From: Micavibrio aeruginosavorus
GTDB taxonomy: Bacteria > Pseudomonadota > Alphaproteobacteria > Micavibrionales > Micavibrionaceae
Direction: 5' to 3'
DNA: 17,770 nucleotides
NCBI GenBank assembly: GCA_003241475.1
Contig: QFQB01000034.1
Span: forward strand, 1 to 17,770
Numbering within the stretch: the stretch's first letter is position 1; every line of letters starts with the position of its first letter. Under the pieces are notes generated by a model. The model saw only the letters and a list, made by a program, of their open reading frames with translations, did no database searches and was not told where the DNA came from. Positions 6,463 to 13,913 of the stretch are shown one piece after another. The position numbers were made by a program, and so were the translations under genes.

Positions 6463-6491
6463 TTGACGCGGCAAACGGCTTTCTCTAAATA
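6463..6491 (+). promoter_or_regulatory. Promoter of tRNA-Leu
   Basis: TTGACG (6463-6468) and TAAATA (6486-6491) are separated by 17 bases. The predicted start is near 6498, about 72 bases before the mature tRNA, so a 5' leader would be removed by RNase P. A short inverted repeat, TGTCT-taac-AGACA (6551-6564), lies just before the tRNA. Confidence 0.6.
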
Positions 6492-6569
6492 TCCCGCATC
6501 GCAACGTGGACAAGGCTTGCTACAGCCCCCGCATTTTGATAGGAAACCTCTGTCTTAACAGACAAATCC

Positions 6570-6656
6570 GCGGCCATGGCGGAATTGGTAGACGCGCAGC
6601 GTTGAGGTCGCTGTGGGAGCAATCCCGTGGAAGTTCGAGTCTTCTTGGCCGCACCA
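6570..6656 (+). tRNA. tRNA-Leu (anticodon GAG), CCA encoded
   Basis: The gene folds as a class II tRNA. The acceptor stem is GCGGCCA (6570-6576) with TGGCCGC (6646-6652), followed by an encoded ACCA. The anticodon stem CAGCG/CGCTG encloses the loop TTGAGGT (6602-6608), giving anticodon GAG at 6604-6606, which reads CUC and CUU leucine codons. A long variable arm (GGGA/TCCC around 6615-6624) and a T-loop TTCGAGT are present, as expected for leucine. Confidence 0.97.
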
Positions 6657-6680
6657 TCCCTCCCTCTTCGGGGGCGGGAT
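6656..6680 (+). other. GC-rich hairpin just after tRNA-Leu
   Basis: ATCCC-x-CCC pairs with GGG-x-GGGAT, with one internal mismatch and a small loop. No T-run follows, so it is not a standard terminator. It may mark the 3' processing boundary or allow read-through into yhhQ. Confidence 0.35.
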
Positions 6681-6724
6681 AGAATCAAACGGAACATCAT
6701 TGCCGGTGGCGAGGTCCTATCACC

Positions 6725-7393
6725 ATGAGACAGTATAAATATCTCATACCCATCACGGGACTGTTCACCGCCACCCTGCTGATCTCCAATACGCTTGCCA
6801 GCAAGATTTTTCTTCTTGGCCCGTTCACCCTGTCTGCCGGCATCATTGTTTTCCCGCTCGCTTATTTGTTCGGTGATATCCTGACCGAAGTTTACGGCTA
6901 TGCCGCTTCGCGCAAAGTGATCTGGAGCGGATTCGCCGCGCTGGCGCTGATGAGCCTTTGCTACGCCGCCGCCGTCGCCATTCCTCCTGCCCCGTTCTAC
7001 GAAAACCAACAGGGCTTTGCCGCAACCCTCGGCATGGTGCCGCGCATCTGCCTCGCCTCCGCCATCGCCTATTTTTGCGGCGAGTTCGTCAATTCCTATA
7101 TCGTCGCCAAAATGAAGATGGCGATGCAGGGCAAACAGATGGGCGTGCGTTTTGTCGTTTCGACGATGTTCGGTGAATGCGTCGATACAATCGTTTTTTA
7201 CGCAATCGCCTTTATCGGCGTGTTCGGTGGTAAGGAATTGCTGATGATGGGTGTTGCCGGATGGACCGCCAAGGTCGCGTGGGAAATCATCGCCCTACCT
7301 TTGACATTATTTGTCGTGAAAACCCTCAAGAAGGTTGAGCACGAAGATTATTACGACACGAATACAAATTTTAACCCCTTTAGAGTTGGATGA
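6725..7393 (+). CDS. yhhQ: Queuosine precursor transporter (VUT family)
   Basis: YhhQ family proteins import queuosine precursors such as 7-cyano-7-deazaguanine across the inner membrane, for modification of the GUN-anticodon tRNAs for Asp, Asn, His and Tyr. The 222-residue product has about six hydrophobic helices. It shows family features such as SNTLASKIF (26-34), FPLAYLFGDILTEVYGY (43-59), FCGEFVNSY in the fourth helix and FGECVDTIVF (156-165). GAGG at 6711-6714 lies 10 bases before the ATG. The gene follows tRNA-Leu with no terminator and ends three bases before maeB, so it is probably co-transcribed with maeB. That linkage has no obvious metabolic reason. No preQ1 riboswitch fold was seen in the 68 bases upstream. 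Confidence 0.9.
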   Translation: MRQYKYLIPITGLFTATLLISNTLASKIFLLGPFTLSAGIIVFPLAYLFGDILTEVYGYAASRKVIWSGFAALALMSLCYAAAVAIPPAPFYENQQGFAATLGMVPRICLASAIAYFCGEFVNSYIVAKMKMAMQGKQMGVRFVVSTMFGECVDTIVFYAIAFIGVFGGKELLMMGVAGWTAKVAWEIIALPLTLFVVKTLKKVEHEDYYDTNTNFNPFRVG

Positions 7394-7396
7394 CCA

Positions 7397-9712
7397 ATGT
7401 CCGAAGACAACGATCTGCGCGAAGCAGCCCTGGAATATCACCGCAAGCCGACGCCAGGGAAAATCTCCATCAAGCCGACGACGTCGTTGCAAACGCAACG
7501 CGATCTGAGTCTCGCCTACTCGCCGGGCGTTGCCGTCCCTTGTCTTGAGATTGAAAAAGATCCGCTCAAGGCGCTCGACTACACAAGCCGCGGCAATATC
7601 GTCGCCGTTATTTCGAACGGCACGGCTGTTCTCGGCCTCGGCAATATCGGTGCATTGGCATCAAAGCCGGTGATGGAAGGCAAATCCGTCTTGTTTAAAA
7701 AATTCGCCAACATCGACTCATTCGACATCGAAATCGACGAAACCGAAATCGATGCATTCGTTGAATGCGTCGCACGTATGGAGCCGTCTTTCGGCGGAAT
7801 CAACCTTGAAGACATCAAGGCACCGGAATGTTTTGAAATTGAGCGCCGCCTGCGCGAGCGCATGAAAATTCCGGTCTTTCATGACGACCAGCATGGCACC
7901 GCCATCATCGTCTCCGCCGCATTCCTGAACTGGCTGGAGCTTAAGGGCCGCAAGATCACGGATGTAAAATTGGTTGCCAACGGCGCAGGCGCTTCCGCCC
8001 TTGCCTGTCTCACGCTCCTGCATGAACTTGGTCTGCCCAAAGACAATATTATCGTCTGTGACCGCAAAGGCGTTGTATATAAGGGTCGTACCGAAGGCAT
8101 GGACCCCTACAAAGAAAAATTCGCCAACCCGACCAACGCCAGAACATTGGGCGACGCTCTGGAAGGTGCGGATATTTTCCTCGGCCTATCCGGCCCCGAC
8201 GTTTTGAAAGCCGCCGACGTTGCCAAAATGGCGAACGCGCCGCTCATTATGGCGCTGTCCAATCCCACGCCGGAAATCATGCCGGACGAAGCCTTGAAAG
8301 GAAAACCGGACGCGATCATCTGCACAGGCCGTTCCGACTTCCCGAACCAGGTAAACAACGTTCTGTGCTTCCCGTTCATCTTCCGCGGCGCGCTCGATGT
8401 CGGCGCCACGGCGATCAACGAAGCGATGAAGGTCGCCTGTGTGAAAGCCATCGCAGCCCTCGCCCGCCGCGAAGCGACGGATGAAGTTATTGCCGCCTAT
8501 CCAAACGAGGTGCTGGAATTCGGTCCAACCTACATGATTCCGAAACCGTTCGATCCGCGCCTTATCATGGAACTGCCGATCGCCGTCGCCAAAGCCGCGA
8601 TGGAATCCGGCGTCGCCGTGCGCCCGATCAAGGACTGGGACGCGTACCGCGAAAAACTCCAGCAGAACTTCGCGCGCTCCACCATGGTCATGCGCCCGAT
8701 CTTCGGCCACGCCAAAGACCTGCCCAAGCGCATCGTTTACTGCGAAGGCGAAGAAGACCACGTGCTCCGCGCGATCCAGATGGTGCTCGATGAAAAAATC
8801 GCCCGCCCGATCGTGATCGGCCGCCGCGATGTCGTCACCACGCGCATCAAGCGCCTGCGCCTGCGCATGAAAGAAGGCGAGGATTTCGAACTGGTCGATC
8901 CGCAGGACGATCCGCGCTACAAATCCTATTGGGAAGCGTATCACCGCATCATGGAGCGCCGCGGCACCACGCCCGCCGTCGCCAAGCTCGCGGTCCGCAC
9001 CAACACGACGATCATCGGCGCGCTGATGGTTCATCTGGGCCAAGCGGATTCCATCGTCTGCGGCTGCGTCGGCGACTTCCAAGAGCATATGCGCCATGTG
9101 GTCGATATCATCGGCCTGAAACAAGGCGTGGAAACAGCCGCAGCCCTTCGCGCCCTGCTTCTCCCCAAAGGCATCTTCTTTATCTGCGACACGCATGTAA
9201 ACCCGGACCCGAGCATCTCGCAAATCTCGGAAATGACCCTGATGGCAGCAGAAGAAATCCGCCGCTTCGGCATCATTCCCAAAGTGGCACTCCTGACATA
9301 TTCCAACTTCGGCAGCCACGAAGGCGGCAGCGCGTATAAAATGCGGGCGGCCACCATCGACATCAAGCAGCGCGACCCGAACCTCGAGATCGACGGCGAA
9401 ATGCATGCCGATACCGCACTCAACGAGACGATCCGCAAGAACCTGATGCCCAATTCGACCCTGAAAGGCGAGGCGAACCTGCTGATTATGCCCAATCTCG
9501 AAGCGGCCAACATCTCGTTCAACCTGTTAAAAGTCTTGGGAGAAGGCATCCCGATCGGCCCAATGCTCTTGGGAGTTTCGAAACCTTCCTATATCCTGAC
9601 CCCGTCGGTCACCGCGCGCGGTATTCTGAACGTGTCCGCCATCGCGTCCGTCGCGGTGCAGGCCAGCGACGAAACCCTGACGACCGACAACCCTAGTACC
9701 AACGCCGCCTAA
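7397..9712 (+). CDS. maeB: NADP-dependent malic enzyme with C-terminal phosphotransacetylase-like domain
   Basis: MaeB oxidatively decarboxylates malate to pyruvate, making NADPH and linking the TCA cycle to gluconeogenesis and lipid synthesis. The 771-residue length is typical of the fused form. The malic N-terminal domain (about 15-150) carries YSPGVA with catalytic Tyr41 and MEGK with Lys96. Metal ligands are Glu138 and Asp139 (NLEDI) and Asp164 (FHDDQHGT). The nucleotide-binding domain has VANGAGAS at 193-200. From about residue 440, a phosphotransacetylase-like domain (IVYCEGEEDHVLRA onward) follows; in known MaeB proteins it is not catalytic but binds acetyl-CoA as an inhibitor. The start lies three bases after the yhhQ stop, with only a weak TTGGA upstream, suggesting coupled translation. 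The mgtE gene follows after 14 bases. Confidence 0.97.
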   Translation: MSEDNDLREAALEYHRKPTPGKISIKPTTSLQTQRDLSLAYSPGVAVPCLEIEKDPLKALDYTSRGNIVAVISNGTAVLGLGNIGALASKPVMEGKSVLFKKFANIDSFDIEIDETEIDAFVECVARMEPSFGGINLEDIKAPECFEIERRLRERMKIPVFHDDQHGTAIIVSAAFLNWLELKGRKITDVKLVANGAGASALACLTLLHELGLPKDNIIVCDRKGVVYKGRTEGMDPYKEKFANPTNARTLGDALEGADIFLGLSGPDVLKAADVAKMANAPLIMALSNPTPEIMPDEALKGKPDAIICTGRSDFPNQVNNVLCFPFIFRGALDVGATAINEAMKVACVKAIAALARREATDEVIAAYPNEVLEFGPTYMIPKPFDPRLIMELPIAVAKAAMESGVAVRPIKDWDAYREKLQQNFARSTMVMRPIFGHAKDLPKRIVYCEGEEDHVLRAIQMVLDEKIARPIVIGRRDVVTTRIKRLRLRMKEGEDFELVDPQDDPRYKSYWEAYHRIMERRGTTPAVAKLAVRTNTTIIGALMVHLGQADSIVCGCVGDFQEHMRHVVDIIGLKQGVETAAALRALLLPKGIFFICDTHVNPDPSISQISEMTLMAAEEIRRFGIIPKVALLTYSNFGSHEGGSAYKMRAATIDIKQRDPNLEIDGEMHADTALNETIRKNLMPNSTLKGEANLLIMPNLEAANISFNLLKVLGEGIPIGPMLLGVSKPSYILTPSVTARGILNVSAIASVAVQASDETLTTDNPSTNAA

Positions 9713-9726
9713 CATCGGGGATTCCT

Positions 9727-11157
9727 ATGAGCGAAGAGCTTCATCCCCTTTCGAACAGCAACGAGAGGGGTCCGGAAAGCACGGCCGAAATGCTGGAAGA
9801 AGTCCATGAGGACGGCTTCTCCCTGAGTGACCAGCTTATTGCCGATTTCGCGGACGCGCTGGACGAAGGCGAGGTCGAAACGCTCAAAACCATCCTCAAC
9901 GACCTGTCCGAAGCCGATGTCGCCGAACTGTTCCACAAGATGGACCGCGAAGCGCGGCACATTTTCCTCGACAAGCACGCGGACCTGATCGACCCGCTGG
10001 TGTATTCGCACCTTTCGCCGGAACTGCGCGAGATCATCCTCAGCGACATGCCGCCCGCCGCCGTCGCCAAGATTCTGTCCGAACTGGAATCGGACGACGC
10101 GCTTGATTTGATCATCGACCTCGACGCGCAGTTCCAAAAAGAAATCCTGCGCTATCTTTCGGCCAAGAACCGGCTCGCCCTCGAAGAAGGCCTGAGCTAT
10201 CCGGAAGAATCCGCAGGTCGTCTGATGCAGCGGGAATATGTGGCGATCCCGCAATTCTGGACCGTGGGCAAAACCATCGATTACCTGCGCGCCGCCGGCG
10301 ACGACATCCCCGAAGATTTCTACGATTTGATCGTCATCGACCCCTATTACCACGTCATCGGAGAAATTCCGCTCAACAAACTCGTGCGCGCCAAACGATC
10401 CGAAAAGATCAACGAAATCGCCCGCGAAGACATCCACATCATTCCGGCCACGATGGACCAGGAAGAAGTCGCGCACTTGTTCCGCCGCGAAGACCTCGGC
10501 TCCGCGCCTGTCGTCGATGAAGACGGACGCCTCGTCGGCGTGATCACCATCGACGACGTTATCGACGTTATCGACGAAGAAGCGGGCGAAGACATTTTGA
10601 AGCTGGCCGGGGTTGACGAAAGCGACTTGTACAGCGCCGTTCTGTCCACCAGCCTCTCCCGTTCGAAATGGTTACTGGTCAATCTGCTGACCGCCTTCAT
10701 CGCCGCAAGCGTGGTCTCCATGTTCGGCGCCACCATCGAAAAAGTCGTGGCGCTGGCGGCCCTGATGCCCATCGTCGCAGGGATGGGCGGCAATGCCGGC
10801 ACCCAAGCGCTCACCGTTGCCGTGCGCGCCATCGCCATGCGCGAATTGTCCAACACCAACGCCGGCCGCGCCATCATCAAAGAGGGTCTGGTCGGCCTGA
10901 TCAACGGATGCGTGTTCGCCGTTCTGGTCGGCGCCATCGCGGCCCTTTGGTTTCACAATATCATCCTTGGCGGCGTGATCGCCATGGCGCTGGTCATCAA
11001 CCTGATTTCGGCAGGGCTGTTCGGCGCGGGCATTCCCATCCTGCTCAACAAATACGGACAGGACCCCGCCATCTCCTCTTCCATCTTCCTGACGACGGTC
11101 ACGGACACGGTAGGATTTTTCGCGTTTTTGGGACTGGCGACGATTTTCCTCGCGTAA
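9727..11157 (+). CDS. mgtE: Magnesium transporter MgtE
   Basis: MgtE is a homodimeric, Mg2+-gated inner-membrane channel. The 476-residue product has the standard architecture. An acidic cytoplasmic N domain of helical repeats spans about residues 35-140. The YPEESAGRLM hinge (158-167) leads into two CBS domains (about 165-225 and 230-285, the second with GSAPVVDEDGRLVGVITIDDV). A five-helix membrane domain begins at about 312, with the signature MPIVAGMGGNAGTQ (347-360) and TTVTDTVGF (456-464), whose Asp460 matches the pore aspartate region. GGGGA at 9717-9721 lies five bases before the ATG. Only 14 bases separate it from maeB, so the two are likely co-transcribed; no Mg2+ riboswitch could fit there. 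Confidence 0.97.
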   Translation: MSEELHPLSNSNERGPESTAEMLEEVHEDGFSLSDQLIADFADALDEGEVETLKTILNDLSEADVAELFHKMDREARHIFLDKHADLIDPLVYSHLSPELREIILSDMPPAAVAKILSELESDDALDLIIDLDAQFQKEILRYLSAKNRLALEEGLSYPEESAGRLMQREYVAIPQFWTVGKTIDYLRAAGDDIPEDFYDLIVIDPYYHVIGEIPLNKLVRAKRSEKINEIAREDIHIIPATMDQEEVAHLFRREDLGSAPVVDEDGRLVGVITIDDVIDVIDEEAGEDILKLAGVDESDLYSAVLSTSLSRSKWLLVNLLTAFIAASVVSMFGATIEKVVALAALMPIVAGMGGNAGTQALTVAVRAIAMRELSNTNAGRAIIKEGLVGLINGCVFAVLVGAIAALWFHNIILGGVIAMALVINLISAGLFGAGIPILLNKYGQDPAISSSIFLTTVTDTVGFFAFLGLATIFLA

Positions 11158-11166
11158 GCGGCGATA

Positions 11167-11185
11167 TCAAGCGTGAGACGCTTGA
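11167..11185 (+). other. Perfect 8-bp hairpin after mgtE
   Basis: TCAAGCGT and ACGCTTGA pair around a three-base loop GAG, nine bases after the mgtE stop. A T-run appears only about 11 bases later, so it may stabilise the mRNA 3' end or be a weak terminator. Confidence 0.4.
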
Positions 11186-11209
11186 GAAAGCGGCAATTTT
11201 CCTTTAAAT
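11182..11209 (+). promoter_or_regulatory. Candidate promoter of the class A PBP gene
   Basis: TTGAGA (11182-11187, five of six) and TTAAAT (11204-11209) are separated by 16 bases. A leader of about 40 bases would follow. It overlaps the hairpin after mgtE. Confidence 0.4.
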
Positions 11210-11257
11210 CTGTCCTCTCTCTGCCCTTTTTACACCATTATCCGGCGATAGAAACCC

Positions 11258-13252
11258 ATGGCAAAAACAACCAAGAAAAAGAAAAAATCGAAAGCGCAGG
11301 AAAGCTCCGGCATGGGCCTGTTCATCAAAGGCACGATCAAATGGGTATTCGTCATCGGGTTGTGGGGCGCCCTCCTCCTCGGCCTGACGCTGGCATGGTT
11401 CGCGCGCGAATTGCCCGACATCACCGAGCAGATGATTTTCGAGCGCCGCCCGACGATCACGATCCTCGCCAACGACGGCACGGTGATCGACCGCTACGGC
11501 GACATCAAGGGTGAGACGGTTTCGGTCAAGGAATTGCCGCCCTACGTGTCCGAAGCCATCCTCGCCACCGAGGACCGGCGCTTTTACTACCATTTCGGCG
11601 TGGACCCGTTCGGAATCATCCGCGCGTTCGGCGTTAACATGGTGCGCGGCGGCTTCGTGCAGGGCGGATCCACGATCACGCAACAGCTTGCCAAGAACCT
11701 GTTCCTATCGCGCGACCGCACATTGAAGCGCAAGGTGCAAGAAGCCATGCTCGCCGTGTGGCTGGAAACGAAGCTTTCCAAAGACGAAATCCTGAGCGCG
11801 TATTTGAACCGCGTGTATCTGGGATCGGGCGCTTACGGAATCGACGCCGCCGCGCGCGTCTATTTCAACAAGCCCGCCAAGGAGCTGACGATCCGCGAAG
11901 CAGCAACGATTGCCGGATTGCTCAAGGCGCCGTCGCGCTATTCTCCCTCAAGCAACCCAAGCCTATCGGCGCAACGCACGCGCGTTGTGTTAAAAGCGAT
12001 GAACGAGGCAGGCTATCTGGACAAGGACGAATTCGCCAAGCTCGACCAGTTGCCGCCGTCGCCACCGCGTAAACCGTCGTCGGGCGACACCATCCGCTAT
12101 TACACCGACTTCATCGTCGGCCAGATCGAGGGCATCATCGGCCTTCCCGAAGAAGACATCACCGTGCAGACGACGCTGGACAAGGATATTCAGGCGAGCG
12201 CGGAAGCCGCGATTACCAAAGCCGTCCTCACTTACGGCGAAAGCTACAAGGTCAGTCAGGGCGCGGCGATGGTCATGGCGCTCGACGGCGCGATCGTCGC
12301 GATGGTCGGCGGACGCGACTACGACTTATCCGAATACAACCGCGTCACCAACGCGCTCCGCTCCCCCGGATCGTCGTTCAAGCCTATCGTGTATTTGAGT
12401 GCGCTCGAGCATGGATGGAACCCGAACAGCACGATCGTCGATGCGCCGCTGTCCATCAACGGATACAAGCCGCAAAACTACGGCAATGAATATTACGGCG
12501 AAGTGACGCTGACGCAGGCGCTGACGCGCTCGCTCAACACGGTATCGGTGCAGCTGATGCAGGATGTCGGCCCCAATGAAGTGATCGGCCTTGCCCGCCG
12601 CCTCGGCATCACCGCAGATCTGGAGCCGAACCTTTCGCTCTCGCTGGGAGCGAGCGGCGTGCCTATGATCCAGATGGCTACGGCCTATGCCACCATCGGG
12701 CGCGGCGGTGTGGCGGTCGAGCCGTTCGCCATCATCAACATCAAAGACACCAAAGGCACCACTCTTTACGAACAGCCTAAGGAACGCTCTGCGCGGCAGG
12801 TCGTCGCACGCGGCTATGTCCAGCAACTGACAGGCATGATGCAAAACGTGGTTCAATACGGAACAGGCGCGGCCGCGCAAGGCCCGTGGATGGCCGCCGG
12901 AAAAACCGGAACGAGCCAAGAATTCCGTGACGCATGGTTCATCGGCTTCACCAACAGCTATGTCGCCGCCGTGTGGGTGGGCAATGACGACAACTCCCCC
13001 ATGAAACGGGTCACGGGCGGCATGGTCCCTGCCCCCGCATGGCGCGAGATCATGATGACGGCAATGACCAAGCCCGCCAAAAACTACTACACCATCCAGA
13101 GCGTGGCATCGGAATTCAGCTTCCAGGATCTTTTAGGACGCATTATCGGCGGCGGAGAAGATACAGGATCATCACCAATGCAGAATATTCCCAAACCCAC
13201 GGACACCAAACCCGTCGATGGCGATACCTATAAGTTGAGATACAATGACTAA
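11258..13252 (+). CDS. Class A penicillin-binding protein (PBP1A family)
   Basis: This bifunctional peptidoglycan synthase polymerises lipid II and cross-links stem peptides in the periplasm. The 664-residue product has a very Lys-rich cytoplasmic N-terminus (KKKKKSK) and one transmembrane anchor (about 29-49). A GT51 glycosyltransferase domain (about 70-235) contains EDRRFYYHFGVDP with catalytic Glu105 and GGSTITQQLAKNLFL (136-150). The transpeptidase domain (about 305-600) has SSFK with nucleophile Ser372, SLN (425-427) and KTGT (549-552). It is shorter than E. coli PBP1A and lacks room for a large inserted domain. A Gly/Pro/Thr-rich tail ends the protein. The Shine-Dalgarno is weak. A strong bidirectional terminator follows at once. 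I cannot tell from this alone whether the ortholog name should be mrcA or another class A PBP. Confidence 0.95.
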   Translation: MAKTTKKKKKSKAQESSGMGLFIKGTIKWVFVIGLWGALLLGLTLAWFARELPDITEQMIFERRPTITILANDGTVIDRYGDIKGETVSVKELPPYVSEAILATEDRRFYYHFGVDPFGIIRAFGVNMVRGGFVQGGSTITQQLAKNLFLSRDRTLKRKVQEAMLAVWLETKLSKDEILSAYLNRVYLGSGAYGIDAAARVYFNKPAKELTIREAATIAGLLKAPSRYSPSSNPSLSAQRTRVVLKAMNEAGYLDKDEFAKLDQLPPSPPRKPSSGDTIRYYTDFIVGQIEGIIGLPEEDITVQTTLDKDIQASAEAAITKAVLTYGESYKVSQGAAMVMALDGAIVAMVGGRDYDLSEYNRVTNALRSPGSSFKPIVYLSALEHGWNPNSTIVDAPLSINGYKPQNYGNEYYGEVTLTQALTRSLNTVSVQLMQDVGPNEVIGLARRLGITADLEPNLSLSLGASGVPMIQMATAYATIGRGGVAVEPFAIINIKDTKGTTLYEQPKERSARQVVARGYVQQLTGMMQNVVQYGTGAAAQGPWMAAGKTGTSQEFRDAWFIGFTNSYVAAVWVGNDDNSPMKRVTGGMVPAPAWREIMMTAMTKPAKNYYTIQSVASEFSFQDLLGRIIGGGEDTGSSPMQNIPKPTDTKPVDGDTYKLRYND

Positions 13253-13257
13253 GAAGA

Positions 13258-13291
13258 AAAACCGGATGGCGCCCCATCCGGTTTTCTTTTT
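13258..13291 (+). terminator. Bidirectional Rho-independent terminator
   Basis: A 12-bp stem (AAAACCGGATGG at 13258-13269 with CCATCCGGTTTT at 13274-13285) has a CGCC loop and is followed by CTTTTTC. The reverse strand gives a matching TTTTTCTTCTT run, so it can end both the PBP gene and the convergent 155-aa gene. Confidence 0.9.
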
Positions 13292-13311
13292 CTCTGAAGG
13301 AGGAAAATAGT

Positions 13312-13779
13312 TTAAACGCGGGCAGGCTCGCTCAGGATGGAATATTCCCGGCGATAGGCCGCGAATTTATCCTCGCCGATATTGTCCCAATGGCTCTTCA
13401 TTTCGATCGACGATGCGCAAGGCCCGCCGACATCCCAGCCGGAACGCATCAAGCTACGATCCACATGCTCGAGATAGGATTCAGGAAAAGCGCGACGCGG
13501 CGCACGAAGCCCCATATCCGCCAGCGTCTTGGCGACGATGGCATCATTCAAATCCATCATGTCGGACGTGAACTGGATCGCCGAGAGGATTTTGATTTCC
13601 ATGCGGCTATTAGGCACAAGACGGATGTGGCGCATGAAACGCGCGTAGATTTCAACCTCCATCGCCTCTTTGGCTTGTAGCGGCGGAAGCGGGAGAGAGA
13701 CATCGGCGTGGGAAACGGTTTTGTTGTCGTTTGCCTTGTAGGTGACTTTGTTCGTTTCGGCTTCGATCTGGTACGTCAT
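13312..13779 (-). CDS. Unrecognised 155-aa protein with strong ribosome binding site
   Basis: No family was recognised. The frame can be read from 13830, but I choose the ATG at 13779 because a perfect AAGGAGGT sits just upstream (13784-13791), the best Shine-Dalgarno in the window. The 155-residue product has no signal peptide or membrane helix. Residues 1-35 look strand-rich and Lys/Thr-rich (MTYQIEAETNKVTYKANDNK), then a Pro-rich turn (LPLPPLQ). Helices follow around 36-55 and 68-90 (IQFTSDMMDLNDAIVAKTLADMG), and an aromatic C-terminal region. The strong ribosome binding site suggests abundant production. The upstream 134-base gap carries a CtrA-type site and a DnaA box. The gene ends against the shared terminator at 13258. 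Confidence 0.78.
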   Translation of the reverse strand: MTYQIEAETNKVTYKANDNKTVSHADVSLPLPPLQAKEAMEVEIYARFMRHIRLVPNSRMEIKILSAIQFTSDMMDLNDAIVAKTLADMGLRAPRRAFPESYLEHVDRSLMRSGWDVGGPCASSIEMKSHWDNIGEDKFAAYRREYSILSEPARV

Positions 13780-13783
13780 GACG

Positions 13784-13791
13784 ACCTCCTT
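13784..13791 (-). promoter_or_regulatory. Perfect Shine-Dalgarno that sets the start of the 155-aa gene
   Basis: On the minus strand this reads AAGGAGGT, with four bases before the ATG at 13779. It rules against the longer frame beginning at 13830. Confidence 0.85.
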
Positions 13792-13835
13792 GTTTGCATG
13801 CCCCAATGATACACCGGGGACTTCATCCAACTCTC

Positions 13836-13845
13836 GTTTGCAAAC
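13836..13845. repeat. 10-bp perfect palindrome GTTTGCAAAC
   Basis: This self-complementary decamer lies 57 bases upstream of the 155-aa gene start. Its left part, GTTTGCA, recurs at 13792-13798, next to the Shine-Dalgarno. It could be an operator; the protein that would bind is unknown. Confidence 0.4.
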
Positions 13846-13846
13846 A

Positions 13847-13861
13847 TTAACGGAATCTTAA
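13847..13861. promoter_or_regulatory. Candidate CtrA-binding site TTAA-N7-TTAA
   Basis: TTAA at 13847-13850 and TTAA at 13858-13861 are separated by exactly seven bases, the full consensus of the alphaproteobacterial cell-cycle regulator CtrA. It lies in an intergenic gap, 68 bases upstream of the 155-aa gene. Binding is inferred from the consensus only. Confidence 0.5.
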
Positions 13862-13875
13862 AAGTTCCCGCCAGC

Positions 13876-13904
13876 ACCTGTGCAGGCGCTGTATAACCTG
13901 TGCA
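13876..13904. repeat. Direct repeat ACCTGTGCA, 20 bases apart
   Basis: ACCTGTGCA occurs at 13876-13884 and again at 13896-13904. The 20-base period is close to two turns of the helix, placing the copies on the same face. The second copy overlaps the DnaA box at 13899. Confidence 0.5.
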
Positions 13905-13907
13905 TAA
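13899..13907 (-). other. DnaA box (TTATGCACA)
   Basis: The nonamer matches the DnaA consensus TTATNCACA perfectly on the minus strand. It lies seven bases beyond the rnhA stop, in the intergenic gap. Confidence 0.5.
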
Positions 13908-13913
13908 GTTTTG

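Noticed and set aside
6630..6656. tRNA-Leu 3' end as a phage or island attachment site
   Set aside because: No second copy of the tRNA 3' end, no integrase and no mobile genes were seen in the window.
6657..6724. preQ1 riboswitch before yhhQ
   Set aside because: The 68 bases hold a GC-rich hairpin and the ribosome binding site, but no recognisable preQ1 pseudoknot pattern.
8186..9406. Long open frame (406 codons) on the minus strand opposite maeB
   Set aside because: It is an antisense shadow of a certain gene. Its product is a low-complexity mix of His, Asp, Arg and Gly typical of reversed GC-rich codons, with no domain.
9713..9726. Mg2+ riboswitch controlling mgtE
   Set aside because: Only 14 bases separate maeB from mgtE.
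9709..10476. Minus-strand frame opposite mgtE
   Set aside because: Antisense to a fully recognised MgtE, with no plausible start signal or domain.
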